From Pseudobutyrivibrio sp. ACV-2 (GTDB lineage Bacteria; Bacillota; Clostridia; Lachnospirales; Lachnospiraceae): DNA of 64,000 nucleotides. A program made the position numbers and the translations under genes. The stretch spans positions 1 through 64,000 of the forward strand of contig NZ_FNQZ01000014.1 in NCBI RefSeq assembly GCF_900107545.1, read 5' to 3'. Below, one piece after another: positions 16,243 through 25,108 of this stretch (position 1 is its first letter; each line of letters starts with the position of its first letter). The notes below the pieces were generated by a model that saw nothing but the letters and a program-made list of their open reading frames with translations, had not been told where the DNA came from and ran no database searches.

Positions 16243-17220
16243 ATGACAAATAAGAATATTAATAAAGAATCATGTAGACGTATTTCTGAGGTACAAAAGA
16301 ACAGTTATACCATTTTGTTTGAAGGACAGGATATTCCTGCAAAGTTAAAAGGAAACTTTTATGAGCTGGAGGGATGCGAGCTTCCGGTAGTTGGAGATTA
16401 TGTTAGGTTCGACTACAATCCGATTGGTGATTCAATTATCAGTAAGGTATGTGAAAGAACCAGTTTCCTCCAAAGGCCAGATCAGGCGAAGACAGGTGTG
16501 ATGCAGTATATGGTTGCAAATGTTGATTACACATTTATCATCACATCTCTTAATGAGGATTATAGCTACAATCGAATTGTAAGATATGTAAGCGTGGTAC
16601 TGCAGGGAAATTCCACCCCAGTTGTTGTGCTTACTAAGTCAGACTTATGTAATAATCCAGGTAGATATGTTCGTGAGGTGGAAGGAATCTCAGATAAGGT
16701 GAAGGTCCATGCTATAAGTGCCATTTATAATATTGGATTGGATGAAATAAACGAATATCTTCAGCCAGGAAAAACAATTTGTCTAATGGGATCTTCAGGA
16801 GCAGGAAAATCCACTCTTTTGAATGCCCTTGCAAAAGAAGATTTAATGAAGACCTCTGCAATTAGAGAGTCAGATTCTACCGGCAGACATACAACCACCC
16901 ATAGACAACTGATAGAGCTGGAAAGTGGAGTTTGCGTAATCGACACGCCTGGCATGCGAGAAATTGGTATGGCTAGTGTAGAAGATGGAATAGATGGAAT
17001 CTTTTCAGATATTATCGAGCTGAAGCAATGTTGTAAATTTAGTGATTGTAAACACGATACTGAGCCAGGCTGTGCAATAAAGGCGGCTATTGAAAGCGGT
17101 GAACTTTCAGCTGAAAGATTCAATCTATTCAAATCGCTTAGTGAAGAAAACTCCCGCAACTATTCCAAGAAAAAACAAATTGCCAAGTGGGTAAAGAATG
17201 CCAAAAATCTTGTTCGTTGA
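16243..17220 (+). CDS. rsgA: RsgA-type circularly permuted GTPase
   Basis: 325 residues, ATG at 16243 with GGAG eight bases upstream. An OB-fold domain (about 1-75) is followed by a GTPase with permuted motif order: TKSD (G4) comes before GSSGAGKST (P-loop, residues 183-191) and DTPG (G3). A zinc knuckle follows, with CKFSDCKHDTEPGC supplying Cys, Cys, His and Cys ligands. RsgA checks 30S subunit assembly. The context among drug-type genes suggests this could be an extra paralogue instead of the housekeeping copy, which cannot be tested in this window. Confidence 0.9.
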   Translation: MTNKNINKESCRRISEVQKNSYTILFEGQDIPAKLKGNFYELEGCELPVVGDYVRFDYNPIGDSIISKVCERTSFLQRPDQAKTGVMQYMVANVDYTFIITSLNEDYSYNRIVRYVSVVLQGNSTPVVVLTKSDLCNNPGRYVREVEGISDKVKVHAISAIYNIGLDEINEYLQPGKTICLMGSSGAGKSTLLNALAKEDLMKTSAIRESDSTGRHTTTHRQLIELESGVCVIDTPGMREIGMASVEDGIDGIFSDIIELKQCCKFSDCKHDTEPGCAIKAAIESGELSAERFNLFKSLSEENSRNYSKKKQIAKWVKNAKNLVR

Positions 17221-17233
17221 TTAATAAAGTGTA

Positions 17234-17271
17234 AAACAGACTCTTTTCAGTGCAGTAGAGGGTCTGTTTTT
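17234..17271 (+). terminator. Intrinsic terminator
   Basis: AAACAGACTCTT pairs with AGAGGGTCTGTTT and a short T-run follows. It overlaps the upstream end of the next gene's leader. Confidence 0.75.
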
Positions 17272-17314
17272 GATATCTGTTATGCTTTTGATAGTAAAGA
17301 TGGAGGTGGTTCAG

Positions 17315-18382
17315 GTGCGAAGGTATTATCTTGATAACATTAGATGGTTTACTCAGATTTTAGTTGTTATCTATCATGTTTTATATATGTATAACGGAGA
17401 GGGAATACTTGGAGGTCTTGGAAAGATAACCAGTCTTAAGACCCAGCACTATGATGTATTCCTGTACTTGGTTTATCCCTGGTTCATGTCACTTTTATTT
17501 ATTGTGGCAGGTATAAGTAGCAGGTTGTATATGGATACTCACTCTGAAAAAGAGTTTATAAAATCCAGAACAACTAAATTGTTAGTGCCTTCGACTGTAA
17601 GCTTATTTGTATTCTGGTTTATTCAGGGTTATTTGAGCATGTCAATGAGTGATGCTTTTCAAAATTTGCAAGGAGTTCCGAGCATAGTAGTATACATGAT
17701 AATGGCACTTAGTGGATCAGGACCTCTTTGGTTTTTACAGTTACTATGGATTTTCTCGATAATGCTGGTTCCAATCAGAAGGATTGATGGTGACCGTTTG
17801 TGGAAATTAGGCGAGAAAGCTAATATCCCTGTAATCTTTGCCATGACTATTTTAGTCTGGGGCGCAGCTCAAATTTTGAACACACCTGTCGTAATTGTTT
17901 ATAGATTTGGATTATATGGCGTGATGTTTTTTGCAGGTTATTTCATTTTTTCACATGAGGAAGTAATGGTGAGAATGCAAAAAGCCTTTCCGATTATTTT
18001 AGTTATCGGGTTGGGACTTGCATCGGCATTTGTTATTTCCTACTTCGGGCAGAATTATGCAGATGCTCCAATTAATAGAGGGTTGCTTGATAATGCTTTT
18101 GCATGGTTTGGCTCACTTGCTATGCTTAGTGGATTTGCCAGATTCGTTGATTTTGAAACGGGCTTTACAAGGTGGATGAGCTCAAAAAGCTTTGGGTTAT
18201 ACGTATTTCATTATATTGGAATAGCTGCTGTTGCTTTATTTATTGCAAAACCTGCACTTCTTCCAGCACCAGTGATTTATATTCTCAGTACTATGGCAGG
18301 TTTCGGTGGTGGCATTCTGCTTAGTTTTGTATTTTCAAAGCTTCCGTTTTTCAGATGGGCTTTGCTTGGTATAAAAAAATAA
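17315..18382 (+). CDS. Membrane acyltransferase, family 3 (OatA/MdoC-like)
   Basis: About 355 residues. The likely start is the GTG at 17315, eight bases after GGAGG, giving the standard N-terminus RRYYLDNIRWFTQILVVIYH. About ten hydrophobic segments and the early conserved His in VVIYHVLYMYNG identify an acyltransferase-3 protein, which O-acetylates cell-envelope sugars or similar compounds. No extracellular SGNH domain is attached. Substrate unknown. Confidence 0.85.
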   Translation: MRRYYLDNIRWFTQILVVIYHVLYMYNGEGILGGLGKITSLKTQHYDVFLYLVYPWFMSLLFIVAGISSRLYMDTHSEKEFIKSRTTKLLVPSTVSLFVFWFIQGYLSMSMSDAFQNLQGVPSIVVYMIMALSGSGPLWFLQLLWIFSIMLVPIRRIDGDRLWKLGEKANIPVIFAMTILVWGAAQILNTPVVIVYRFGLYGVMFFAGYFIFSHEEVMVRMQKAFPIILVIGLGLASAFVISYFGQNYADAPINRGLLDNAFAWFGSLAMLSGFARFVDFETGFTRWMSSKSFGLYVFHYIGIAAVALFIAKPALLPAPVIYILSTMAGFGGGILLSFVFSKLPFFRWALLGIKK

Positions 18383-18442
18383 AAGGGAATATTGGAATGA
18401 CGACTTTATTAGCCATAATAGGTATTTTAGGAGGTTTTTAGC

Positions 18443-18535
18443 ATGAGTGAGTTTATTGCATATTGCAGATGCTACGGCGGCAGCAAACCTAGCACTTCAG
18501 GAACATGGAATGCGTGCGATTTTACTAAAGAGTGA
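18443..18535 (+). pseudogene. Remnant ORF with a strong ribosome site
   Basis: AGGAGG lies eight bases before the ATG of a 30-residue frame. From about 18465 another frame reads DATAAANLALQEHGMRAILL, which is far more protein-like, so a frameshift joins a start region to a piece of a different gene. The original family is not identifiable. Together with 18383-18442 it fills the gap before the next gene. Confidence 0.35.
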
Positions 18536-18631
18536 GCAGAAAATTACCTCTTTGTAGCATTTGTTGTTTTAAGTGCCGCAATCGAGTATAATTCACCATA
18601 ACTTTTAAATGGATTTTAGATGGGGTGAGCA

Positions 18632-18943
18632 ATGAAAATTACAGTAATCAATGGCACAGAGAAGAAAGGTGTTACTTATAGGCTCAAGGAAATTTTCCTT
18701 GAGTCATTTCGAAATAGTGCTAAGATAACAGAATTCTATCTTCCAAAGGATGGACCAGGATTTTGTACTGGCTGTACTTCATGTTTTTTGACTAAACAAG
18801 AGCTCTGTAAGGACTACGTGACAGTGCAGAAGATAGAGAAGGCAATGCTGGAGGCAGGCTTAGGTAAAGACAATCCTGAGTACACAGATTTCAAATATTG
18901 GAAAGAACAGGGCTGGATTGATGGAGTCAGACCATGGAAATAA
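18632..18943 (+). pseudogene. Flavodoxin/NADPH-dependent FMN reductase with internal deletion
   Basis: 103 residues. The N-terminus (MKITVINGTEKKGVTYRLKE...FCTGCTSCFLT) is that of an NAD(P)H-dependent FMN reductase or iron-sulfur flavoprotein, including the CxxC region. After KIEKAMLEA it jumps to a C-terminal tail (GLGKDNPEYTDFKYWKEQGW), losing roughly 100 central residues including the FMN-binding YWWSLPG-type loop. The reading frame is intact, so this is an in-frame internal deletion. Probably non-functional. Confidence 0.6.
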
Positions 18944-18956
18944 TTTAGGGGTGCAT

Positions 18957-19742
18957 ATGATTATCAAAGATATTGACAACGGAAAAGCCTTTGATTGGGG
19001 AAACACTTCCGAGGATTATGCAAAATATAGAGATATCTATCCAAATGAGTTCTATCAGACCATTTTGGATTTAGGACTTTGTAAGGATGGGCAGCGTGTT
19101 TTAGATATTGGAACGGGCACAGGGGTGCTTCCAAGAAATATGTATTCCTACGGTGCAAAATGGACTGGAACTGATATTGCAGAAAACCAGATTATTCAGG
19201 CAAAAAAACTTGCTTCTGAAGCTGGCATGGATATTGATTTCTTTGCATGCCCTGCAGAGGATGTAGAGTTTTCGGATGGAACCTTTGATGTGATTACTGC
19301 TTGCCAGTGTATATGGTATTTGAATGCTGAGGTAATAGCACCTAAGTTTGCCAGGATGTTAAAACCAGGTGGAGAATTTTTAATTTTGTATATGGGTTGG
19401 TTACCTTATGAAGATGCCATTGCTGGAAAGAGTGAAGAGATAATTTTAAAGCACAATCCAAACTGGTCAAGTTACGGAGATACAGTGAAGCCTGTGTATG
19501 TTCCGGATGAACTGCTATCATATTTTAATCTCATAAAGCGCATGGAATATCATGTTGATGTTCCTTTTACAAGAGAAAGCTGGCATGGCCGTATGCGCGC
19601 GTGCCGAGGCGTTGGAGCTGCAATGAATGAGACACAGCTTGCAGCATGGAATGAGGAACACATGAAGATGCTTAAGGATAATGCTCCGGAAGAATTCATG
19701 GTGAAGCATTATATTTCGCTGGCAGAACTAAGTCTGAAGTAA
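18957..19742 (+). CDS. Class I SAM-dependent methyltransferase
   Basis: 261 residues, ATG at 18957 after AGGGG; the longer frame overlapping the previous gene is unlikely. The Rossmann methyltransferase motif I VLDIGTGTGVLPRNM lies at about 46-60, followed by the acidic motif II GTDIAENQI and post-motif TACQCIWYLNAE. The family methylates small molecules; the substrate is not predictable. The HD-domain gene follows 31 bases later, suggesting one transcript. Confidence 0.88.
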   Translation: MIIKDIDNGKAFDWGNTSEDYAKYRDIYPNEFYQTILDLGLCKDGQRVLDIGTGTGVLPRNMYSYGAKWTGTDIAENQIIQAKKLASEAGMDIDFFACPAEDVEFSDGTFDVITACQCIWYLNAEVIAPKFARMLKPGGEFLILYMGWLPYEDAIAGKSEEIILKHNPNWSSYGDTVKPVYVPDELLSYFNLIKRMEYHVDVPFTRESWHGRMRACRGVGAAMNETQLAAWNEEHMKMLKDNAPEEFMVKHYISLAELSLK

Positions 19743-19773
19743 ATGTAACAAATTGTTTTGGGAGGATATACAC

Positions 19774-20235
19774 TTGAGTAGATTAAAAGAACTTAGAGAA
19801 TACGTAGATGAAGAGCTTAATCAATTGCCCGAGGACAAGAGAGTGAGTGCAACTGCACATCTCTATGGGGTTTCCCTGGCTGCAACTATCCTTGCAAAAA
19901 AGAGAGACCTTGATGAAGAACTGGCTGCAATGGCAGGAATGCTTCATGACTTGCACGCTTATAAAAGTGGCTCCTATGATGACCATGCCCATTTAGGTGC
20001 TGGCCTGGCCAGAAATATTCTTGAGAAACTTGATTTAACAACCATGGAAGAAACAGATACTATCTGCTCTGCAATTTACCATCATGACGACAAATTAGTG
20101 ACTGATTCACCTATGGATGAATTACTAAAAGACGCAGATGTAATCGACCACTGCTTCAAAGACTCATCCAAAGCGGTAAAGGAAAAAGAGCAGGTAAGGT
20201 ATGAGAAGCTTTGTGAGGAATTAGGGCTCAATTAG
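19774..20235 (+). CDS. HD-domain phosphohydrolase-like protein
   Basis: 153 residues starting at a TTG at 19774, eight bases after GGGAGG; the frame is open further left without a ribosome site. The metal-binding HD motif is MLHDLHAYK, with further ligands at HLGAGLAR and IYHHDD. Such proteins hydrolyse phosphate esters of nucleotides or are metal-dependent hydrolases of unknown substrate. Probably co-transcribed with the methyltransferase. Confidence 0.8.
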   Translation: MSRLKELREYVDEELNQLPEDKRVSATAHLYGVSLAATILAKKRDLDEELAAMAGMLHDLHAYKSGSYDDHAHLGAGLARNILEKLDLTTMEETDTICSAIYHHDDKLVTDSPMDELLKDADVIDHCFKDSSKAVKEKEQVRYEKLCEELGLN

Positions 20236-20245
20236 TACACATGAT

Positions 20246-20433
20246 TTTCAATATAAGAGGAAATTGCTTCCTCAGTGAAAAAAATAGGACCTAATATTTT
20301 CACTATATCAACTTAATCTATCCAGGGTGAAAAAATGCCTATTTTATTTTCACTATAGAAAACTAATATGATCTATAGTGAAAATCTAGAGTGATATTTT
20401 TCACTATAATTAACTTATAGTCATATAGTGAAA
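20246..20433. repeat. Array 1: alternating TTTCAC / GTGAAA sites, period about 51 bp
   Basis: Eight sites fill the 20236-20459 gap. TTTCAC starts at 20246 (degenerate, TTTCAA), 20298, 20348 and 20399; GTGAAA at 20275, 20327, 20378 and 20428. Distances are 29-30 from TTTCAC to the next GTGAAA and 21-23 onward, giving repeats of 50-52 bp. The best copies extend to TTTTCACTATA and its complement. The sequence between sites is not repeated. The last site ends 26 bases before the next GNAT start. It is not a CRISPR array: the motif is too short and inverted each time. Confidence 0.8.
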
Positions 20434-20459
20434 AATATTGAGTCATAGGAGATGTTTGT

Positions 20460-20960
20460 ATGCTACTTAGAGATTATAAAAAAGAAGATGGAACAATAAT
20501 TGCAAGTTGGCTTCAGAAAGAGGATGAATTATATAAATGGTCTGCAGATATATATAATAAGTTTCCTCTTTTAGGAGATGATATCTATGAAAACTATTTA
20601 CCACAGCTTGGAACAGGGAAGTTCTATCCCATTACTGCCGTTGATGAAAATGAGAATGTTATTGGGCATTTCATTATTAGGTATCCAAAGGCTGATGATG
20701 AAAGTTCTATACGATTTGGTTTTGTCATAGTTACTCCTACACTAAGAGGAAAAGGATACGGCAAAGAAATGCTTAGGCTTGGAATCGAATATGTAAAGAG
20801 CAATCTTTCAGCTTCAAGGATTGATCTTGGAGTGTTCGCAAACAATGAGAAGGCAAAGCATTGTTATGAATCTGTAGGTTTTAAGGAATATGGCAGTAGA
20901 GAATGTGCGCTTCCTATAGGTACTTGGAATTGTATAGATATGGAGATGTTCTTAGAGTAA
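20460..20960 (+). CDS. GNAT-family N-acetyltransferase
   Basis: 166 residues, AGGAGA eight bases upstream. The acetyl-CoA binding segment is FVIVTPTLRGKGYGKEML (Q/RxxGxG/A form), and the C-terminal motif B is NEKAKHCYESVGFKEYG. Substrate unknown. It directly follows repeat array 1, whose sites could influence its transcription. Confidence 0.88.
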   Translation: MLLRDYKKEDGTIIASWLQKEDELYKWSADIYNKFPLLGDDIYENYLPQLGTGKFYPITAVDENENVIGHFIIRYPKADDESSIRFGFVIVTPTLRGKGYGKEMLRLGIEYVKSNLSASRIDLGVFANNEKAKHCYESVGFKEYGSRECALPIGTWNCIDMEMFLE

Positions 20961-20985
20961 GTCGAAGCGTATAAGGGAATTCATA

Positions 20986-22038
20986 ATGATACGAAGAATA
21001 AAAAAGATTTTAAAAGTAACGGGAATAGTTATTATTTCCTTCATAGCAATTATTTTAGTGGCGCATTTCACAGGCAGAATAATCAATAACAGAACACCAG
21101 ATGGTGGGATAAATGAATCAATGTATGTAGATATAAATGGAACAAAGCAATGGATAAATATCTACGGACAAGATAAGGATAATCCAGTTTTACTCTATCT
21201 TCATGGTGGGCCTGGCTCATCAACCAGCATATTCGATTACGCCGTTACAAGAAAGTGGAGTGATGTATATACGGTAGTCACTTGGGATCAGCGAGGCTGC
21301 GGAAAAAGTTATGACACCTCAAAGACAGATAATATAACCGCAAGCATCATGATGCAGGATGGCAAGGAAATGACTGAATTCTTACTTGATCATACGGGCA
21401 AAGATAAGATTACTCTTTTAGGACATTCATGGGGTTCGATGTATGGTGCAAACTTAGCTTTGGAATATCCGGAATATTATGAAGCATTTATTGGCGCAGG
21501 ACAATTTATCGATCCTAAGGAGAATGAACAAAGACTTTACGATGCGGCACAGGAATGGAGTGTTGGAGACGAAGAAGGTAGAGCACTCCTTGAAAAATGG
21601 TCTCCAGAAAACGAAGATTCCATAGAAGCTATACAGGCAAGAAATGCTACTATGGAAAGATATGGTTATGGAATGATGAAAGATGGCTCGGACTATAATC
21701 TTTATACCACGGTGCTGTTCAATCCAAACTATACAATAAAGGATTATGTTGGATATCTATCACACGGGAGTAAGGAGTTTGAACCATATTTGACTTTCTG
21801 GGCAAGTGATGAATTGTCAAAGCTGTCGCTACTTCGTAAATACGAATACAAAGTAGCCTACTACAATATAGATGGAGATATGGATTATCAAACAAACTAC
21901 CAGCTTGCCTGTGAATACTTTGATGATGTGAACGCTCCATATAAAGAAATGTTTGTGATGAAAGATGCAACTCACGGTCTGCTTGAATCACGCTCAGAAG
22001 AATTCTCGGAGATAGTACATAAGATAGCAGGGAAATAA
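20986..22038 (+). CDS. Membrane-anchored alpha/beta hydrolase (proline iminopeptidase-like)
   Basis: 350 residues. One N-terminal transmembrane helix (about 10-32) leads to an alpha/beta-hydrolase domain: HGGPGSS oxyanion loop, WDQRGCGKS, nucleophile elbow GHSWGSMYG and catalytic His in DATHGLLES. HGGPG with DQRG is typical of the S33 proline iminopeptidase group. Because of the anchor it probably works outside the membrane, unlike classic cytosolic members. The next gene is 36 bases away. Confidence 0.88.
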   Translation: MIRRIKKILKVTGIVIISFIAIILVAHFTGRIINNRTPDGGINESMYVDINGTKQWINIYGQDKDNPVLLYLHGGPGSSTSIFDYAVTRKWSDVYTVVTWDQRGCGKSYDTSKTDNITASIMMQDGKEMTEFLLDHTGKDKITLLGHSWGSMYGANLALEYPEYYEAFIGAGQFIDPKENEQRLYDAAQEWSVGDEEGRALLEKWSPENEDSIEAIQARNATMERYGYGMMKDGSDYNLYTTVLFNPNYTIKDYVGYLSHGSKEFEPYLTFWASDELSKLSLLRKYEYKVAYYNIDGDMDYQTNYQLACEYFDDVNAPYKEMFVMKDATHGLLESRSEEFSEIVHKIAGK

Positions 22039-22074
22039 ATTATATATTAGGATACGCTAGATATGGGAGATACG

Positions 22075-22908
22075 ATGAACGAACAAATTAGAAAAAATAC
22101 AGTATTATCCTGCTGGATAATATTTGTAATCCTAATATTAGTACATGGATTCGAAGCTATCGTCCTTAGGATGGATGAAACCTTTTTTGGAGAGAACTTC
22201 ATCAATAAGGTGTTTGGAATCCTAGTGATTTTTCTGGTGCTGCGATGCCTTAAATGGAAATGGTCTGATATAGGGTTTGCACGAACCGGATTTGTGAAAA
22301 GTATTGGCATAGGATTGCTGCTTGCTCTGTGCTCCTTCGTCATTTCTTATGGTGTGGAAATCCTAATCCTGAAAAGCCAGGGGCACGATATCGGATTTGG
22401 AATTTTTACAACAGGCTTTTCCCTGACTGGTGAAGCGGATATACATACAGGTATTGGATTTATATTAATGTGCATTTTTTTCAACCTGATAAATGTGATT
22501 ATGGAGGAAGGCACCTTTAGGGGGCTTTTCTATCAAATTGCAGATATTGATCATTCAATGAAATATGCTCTGTTCTTCCAGGCCTTCTTGTTTGGAGTTT
22601 GGCATATTGTGACTCCACTCCATAATCTGATTGATGGTGATATTAACATTGGGGCATTCATCGGACTTGGCGTGGGATACATTATCCTCGCCGGTATGAT
22701 GGGCATTAAGTGGGAATTGCTTTATCGGATGACGGGAAGTCTTTATGCTGGAATGGCTGATCATTTCTTCAACAATTGCATTGCCACAAATCTACTTCAT
22801 GTAGTTACTGAGACGGGGACAGATGAAATGATGATTGTTCGCGTGGCAATAGCGCAATTATTGTCATTTGCAGGGGTTTTAGTAGTGTGGAAGAAAAAGG
22901 GGATATAA
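22075..22908 (+). CDS. CPBP-family intramembrane metalloprotease
   Basis: 277 residues, ATG at 22075 after GGGAG. Eight or so hydrophobic segments hold the Abi/CPBP motifs: EEGTFRG (motif 1, EExxxR), FGVWH (motif 2) and ADHFFNN (motif 3). The family cleaves substrates inside the membrane and includes bacteriocin self-immunity proteins. No bacteriocin gene was seen nearby. It follows the hydrolase closely and precedes a small basic ORF. Confidence 0.88.
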   Translation: MNEQIRKNTVLSCWIIFVILILVHGFEAIVLRMDETFFGENFINKVFGILVIFLVLRCLKWKWSDIGFARTGFVKSIGIGLLLALCSFVISYGVEILILKSQGHDIGFGIFTTGFSLTGEADIHTGIGFILMCIFFNLINVIMEEGTFRGLFYQIADIDHSMKYALFFQAFLFGVWHIVTPLHNLIDGDINIGAFIGLGVGYIILAGMMGIKWELLYRMTGSLYAGMADHFFNNCIATNLLHVVTETGTDEMMIVRVAIAQLLSFAGVLVVWKKKGI

Positions 22909-22918
22909 GAGGTGTTTA

Positions 22919-23044
22919 ATGGGGAAAAAGAAAGTGGAACATGTTGTTTTTGATGGTATGAGAAAAATAAAAAAGAATTACAATATCAGTGAATACAACA
23001 GGAAAACTTATAAGAAAAAATCGAATAGGGTAAAAGAACAGTAA
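22919..23044 (+). CDS. Small Lys-rich protein
   Basis: 41 residues, starting 11 bases after the CPBP stop with AGAGGTG upstream. It is strongly basic (MGKKKVEHVVFDGMRKIKKN) with no membrane helix. The ribosome site and tight spacing support a real gene in the CPBP operon. Function unknown; a nucleic-acid-binding role is possible but unproven. Confidence 0.5.
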   Translation: MGKKKVEHVVFDGMRKIKKNYNISEYNRKTYKKKSNRVKEQ

Positions 23045-23172
23045 GAATCGGAGCTTGTAGCGCTCTTTCTATGAGAAAGGACATCGATAATTCAAATTTG
23101 TTGAATAATTAATATTCCAGTGTAACAGTCTATTGTATAAAAATGCTTTTGACAGAGGAAGAGGTGTTGGAC

Positions 23173-23619
23173 ATGGGGTTGGAATTATTACAGGCATCTA
23201 CAGCGGATGCATTAACTATAACTGGGATCTCTAGACGAGCCTTTCACAGTGATGTGGAAGTTGGTTCCAAGGAAAAAGTGGGACCACCAGGATATATGTC
23301 AGTTCCGTATTATACGAAGATGGCCAAGTCAAATCATCTTTTTAAATTGATAGATAATGGCTTAATCATTGGCGGAGCGGTACTTTTTTTGGATAATGAA
23401 AAACTTAATATTGGCAGGATTTTTATAGGACCGGAAAATCATCGAAAAGGTTATGGAATATTTTTGATGCAGAAAATAGAAGCGTTATATCCTGCGGTAA
23501 AGGAATTTACACTTGATACACCAATCTGGAATACCAGAACTAACTCATTCTATTTAAAAATTGGGTATACGGAAGTAAGGCGTGATAATGAGTTTATTTA
23601 TTACGCCAAACAACAATAA
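23173..23619 (+). CDS. GNAT-family N-acetyltransferase
   Basis: 148 residues from the ATG at 23173, with AGAGGTG upstream; an ATG at 23143 in the same frame is the alternative. The core is IGRIFIGPENHRKGYGIFLM (acetyl-CoA loop RKGYG) and the C-terminus TRTNSFYLKIGYTEVRR. Substrate unknown. Confidence 0.85.
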   Translation: MGLELLQASTADALTITGISRRAFHSDVEVGSKEKVGPPGYMSVPYYTKMAKSNHLFKLIDNGLIIGGAVLFLDNEKLNIGRIFIGPENHRKGYGIFLMQKIEALYPAVKEFTLDTPIWNTRTNSFYLKIGYTEVRRDNEFIYYAKQQ

Positions 23620-23649
23620 ATAATTTAAAGTTATATAAGGAGAACACAT

Positions 23650-23706
23650 ATGAAATCATTGATTATCTATTTCAGCAGAGCTGATGAAAATTATGCAGTC
23701 GGTTAA
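23650..23706 (+). pseudogene. N-terminal stub of a flavodoxin
   Basis: AAGGAG precedes an 18-residue frame reading MKSLIIYFSRADENYAVG, the first beta strand and FMN-phosphate loop region of a flavodoxin. It stops inside the start of the next gene. The rest of the protein is missing, so this is a truncated remnant. A C-terminal flavodoxin remnant lies at 46901-47233, but the two need not be from the same gene. Confidence 0.65.
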
Positions 23707-24574
23707 AAAGTTCGTTTATAAAAATGAAAACAGCATGAAAAAGATGCATGAGTTTTATGATAAGACTCTTGCATCCCTTGACGTTCCTTATTCGGAAGCC
23801 TGTTTTGATACTTCTTTCGGTCAGACACATTGTCTTCTCGTTGGAGATCCGGAAAAGCCAAGGATATGTACAATACATGGAGGAAATGGGATCACAACAT
23901 TGAATCTGAAACTGTTTCTTCCGTTGTTGGAAGAATACAGTATCATTGCTCCGGATGTGATCGGTATGCCCGGGAAAAGTGATCCATACAGGATTATAAG
24001 CAGCAAGAAGGATGAATACGGACTATGGATCAAGGAAGTATTGAGTCATTATAAGGAAGAAAGAATATCCTTTGTTGTGTCTTCTTACAGTTCTGCCATG
24101 TTTCTTTCATTTGCCAAGAACTATCCGGAGATGATTCAAAGCGCCTTGCTTCTGGTTCCGTCAGGGATAGTGCATGGACCAATCCTGCCTATGCTGGGCA
24201 AGATGGTCGTTCCGTTTATGAAATACTATTTTAGTCCTTCTGAGAAAACACTTGATGTGGTGATTGAATCTATGGGCGGAAAAGGTGATCCGGTATGGAG
24301 AGAATTCTATGATATTATGATGTCATCTTATAAGATGGAGATGAGGCCGCCCAGGGAATATAAAAAGAAAGAACTGATATCGTTTACGTCTCCGCTTCTC
24401 ATAATCGCATCGGAAAATGACATATTCTTTCCGGCAAGCAGAGTATTCCGTAAAGCAAGAGAAATTTTTGCCGGATCTGTAACTACGGTAGAAATAGACA
24501 GTAAACATTTACCATCTGATGAAACGATGATTGATGTATGTAAACGGACGAAAGAGTTCTTTAAGAATGCGTAA
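23684..24574 (+). CDS. Alpha/beta hydrolase
   Basis: 296 residues with no signal peptide. The HGGNG loop at about 66-70 and IAPDVIGMPGKSD define the fold. The nucleophile elbow is unusual (VVSSYSSAMF, lacking the flanking glycines), while the acid (ASENDIFFP) and His (DSKHLPSDE) are in place. It starts inside the flavodoxin stub, at ATGs at 23684 or 23693 with weak ribosome sites, so its own upstream region may have been lost. Its substrate is unknown. Confidence 0.8.
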   Translation: MKIMQSVKKFVYKNENSMKKMHEFYDKTLASLDVPYSEACFDTSFGQTHCLLVGDPEKPRICTIHGGNGITTLNLKLFLPLLEEYSIIAPDVIGMPGKSDPYRIISSKKDEYGLWIKEVLSHYKEERISFVVSSYSSAMFLSFAKNYPEMIQSALLLVPSGIVHGPILPMLGKMVVPFMKYYFSPSEKTLDVVIESMGGKGDPVWREFYDIMMSSYKMEMRPPREYKKKELISFTSPLLIIASENDIFFPASRVFRKAREIFAGSVTTVEIDSKHLPSDETMIDVCKRTKEFFKNA

Positions 24575-24642
24575 CTGGAATATCTTACAGAATAATAGAC
24601 TAGGAATAAGAGGTATACAATAATAACGTAGAGGGATGAAAA

Positions 24643-25098
24643 ATGGTTGAAATAAAAATTGCAAGACAAGATGATATTGAGAGTTTAATGAGCATTCGCC
24701 TTGAAATGCTTAAGGTTGTGAATAGTCTTCCAGAAAATTATGAGTATTCAGATGAAATTATAAATGAAAGTCGAGATTACTTTTTGAATGGAGACCAGAT
24801 GACTGTTCTTGCTTGTGATGGAGATGCTGTCGTTGGTTGTGCATCCATGAGCTTTATAAGGATAATGCCAACATTTGATCACCCGACCGGAAAACGAGCC
24901 CATCTTATGAATGTATATACAAAAAATGAATATCGTCGACAGGGTATTGCTCAAAAGATGGTCGAATTGCTAATAGAGAAAACTTGTGAAAAAGGTGCCA
25001 CAGAAATCAGTCTTGATGCAACATCTTTAGGAAGACCACTCTATGAAAAATTGGGATTTACTGATTCAACAGAATGTATGGTTCTAACAAATTTTTAG
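24643..25098 (+). CDS. GNAT-family N-acetyltransferase
   Basis: 151 residues. The core reads AHLMNVYTKNEYRRQGIAQKM (RRQGIA acetyl-CoA loop) and the tail EISLDATSLGRPLYEKLGF. The tail is closely repeated in a fragment at 52410-52538, so a paralogue once existed there. The next GNAT gene starts 10 bases after the stop, so both are probably on one transcript. Confidence 0.88.
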   Translation: MVEIKIARQDDIESLMSIRLEMLKVVNSLPENYEYSDEIINESRDYFLNGDQMTVLACDGDAVVGCASMSFIRIMPTFDHPTGKRAHLMNVYTKNEYRRQGIAQKMVELLIEKTCEKGATEISLDATSLGRPLYEKLGFTDSTECMVLTNF

Positions 25099-25108
25099 GA
25101 GAAAGACC

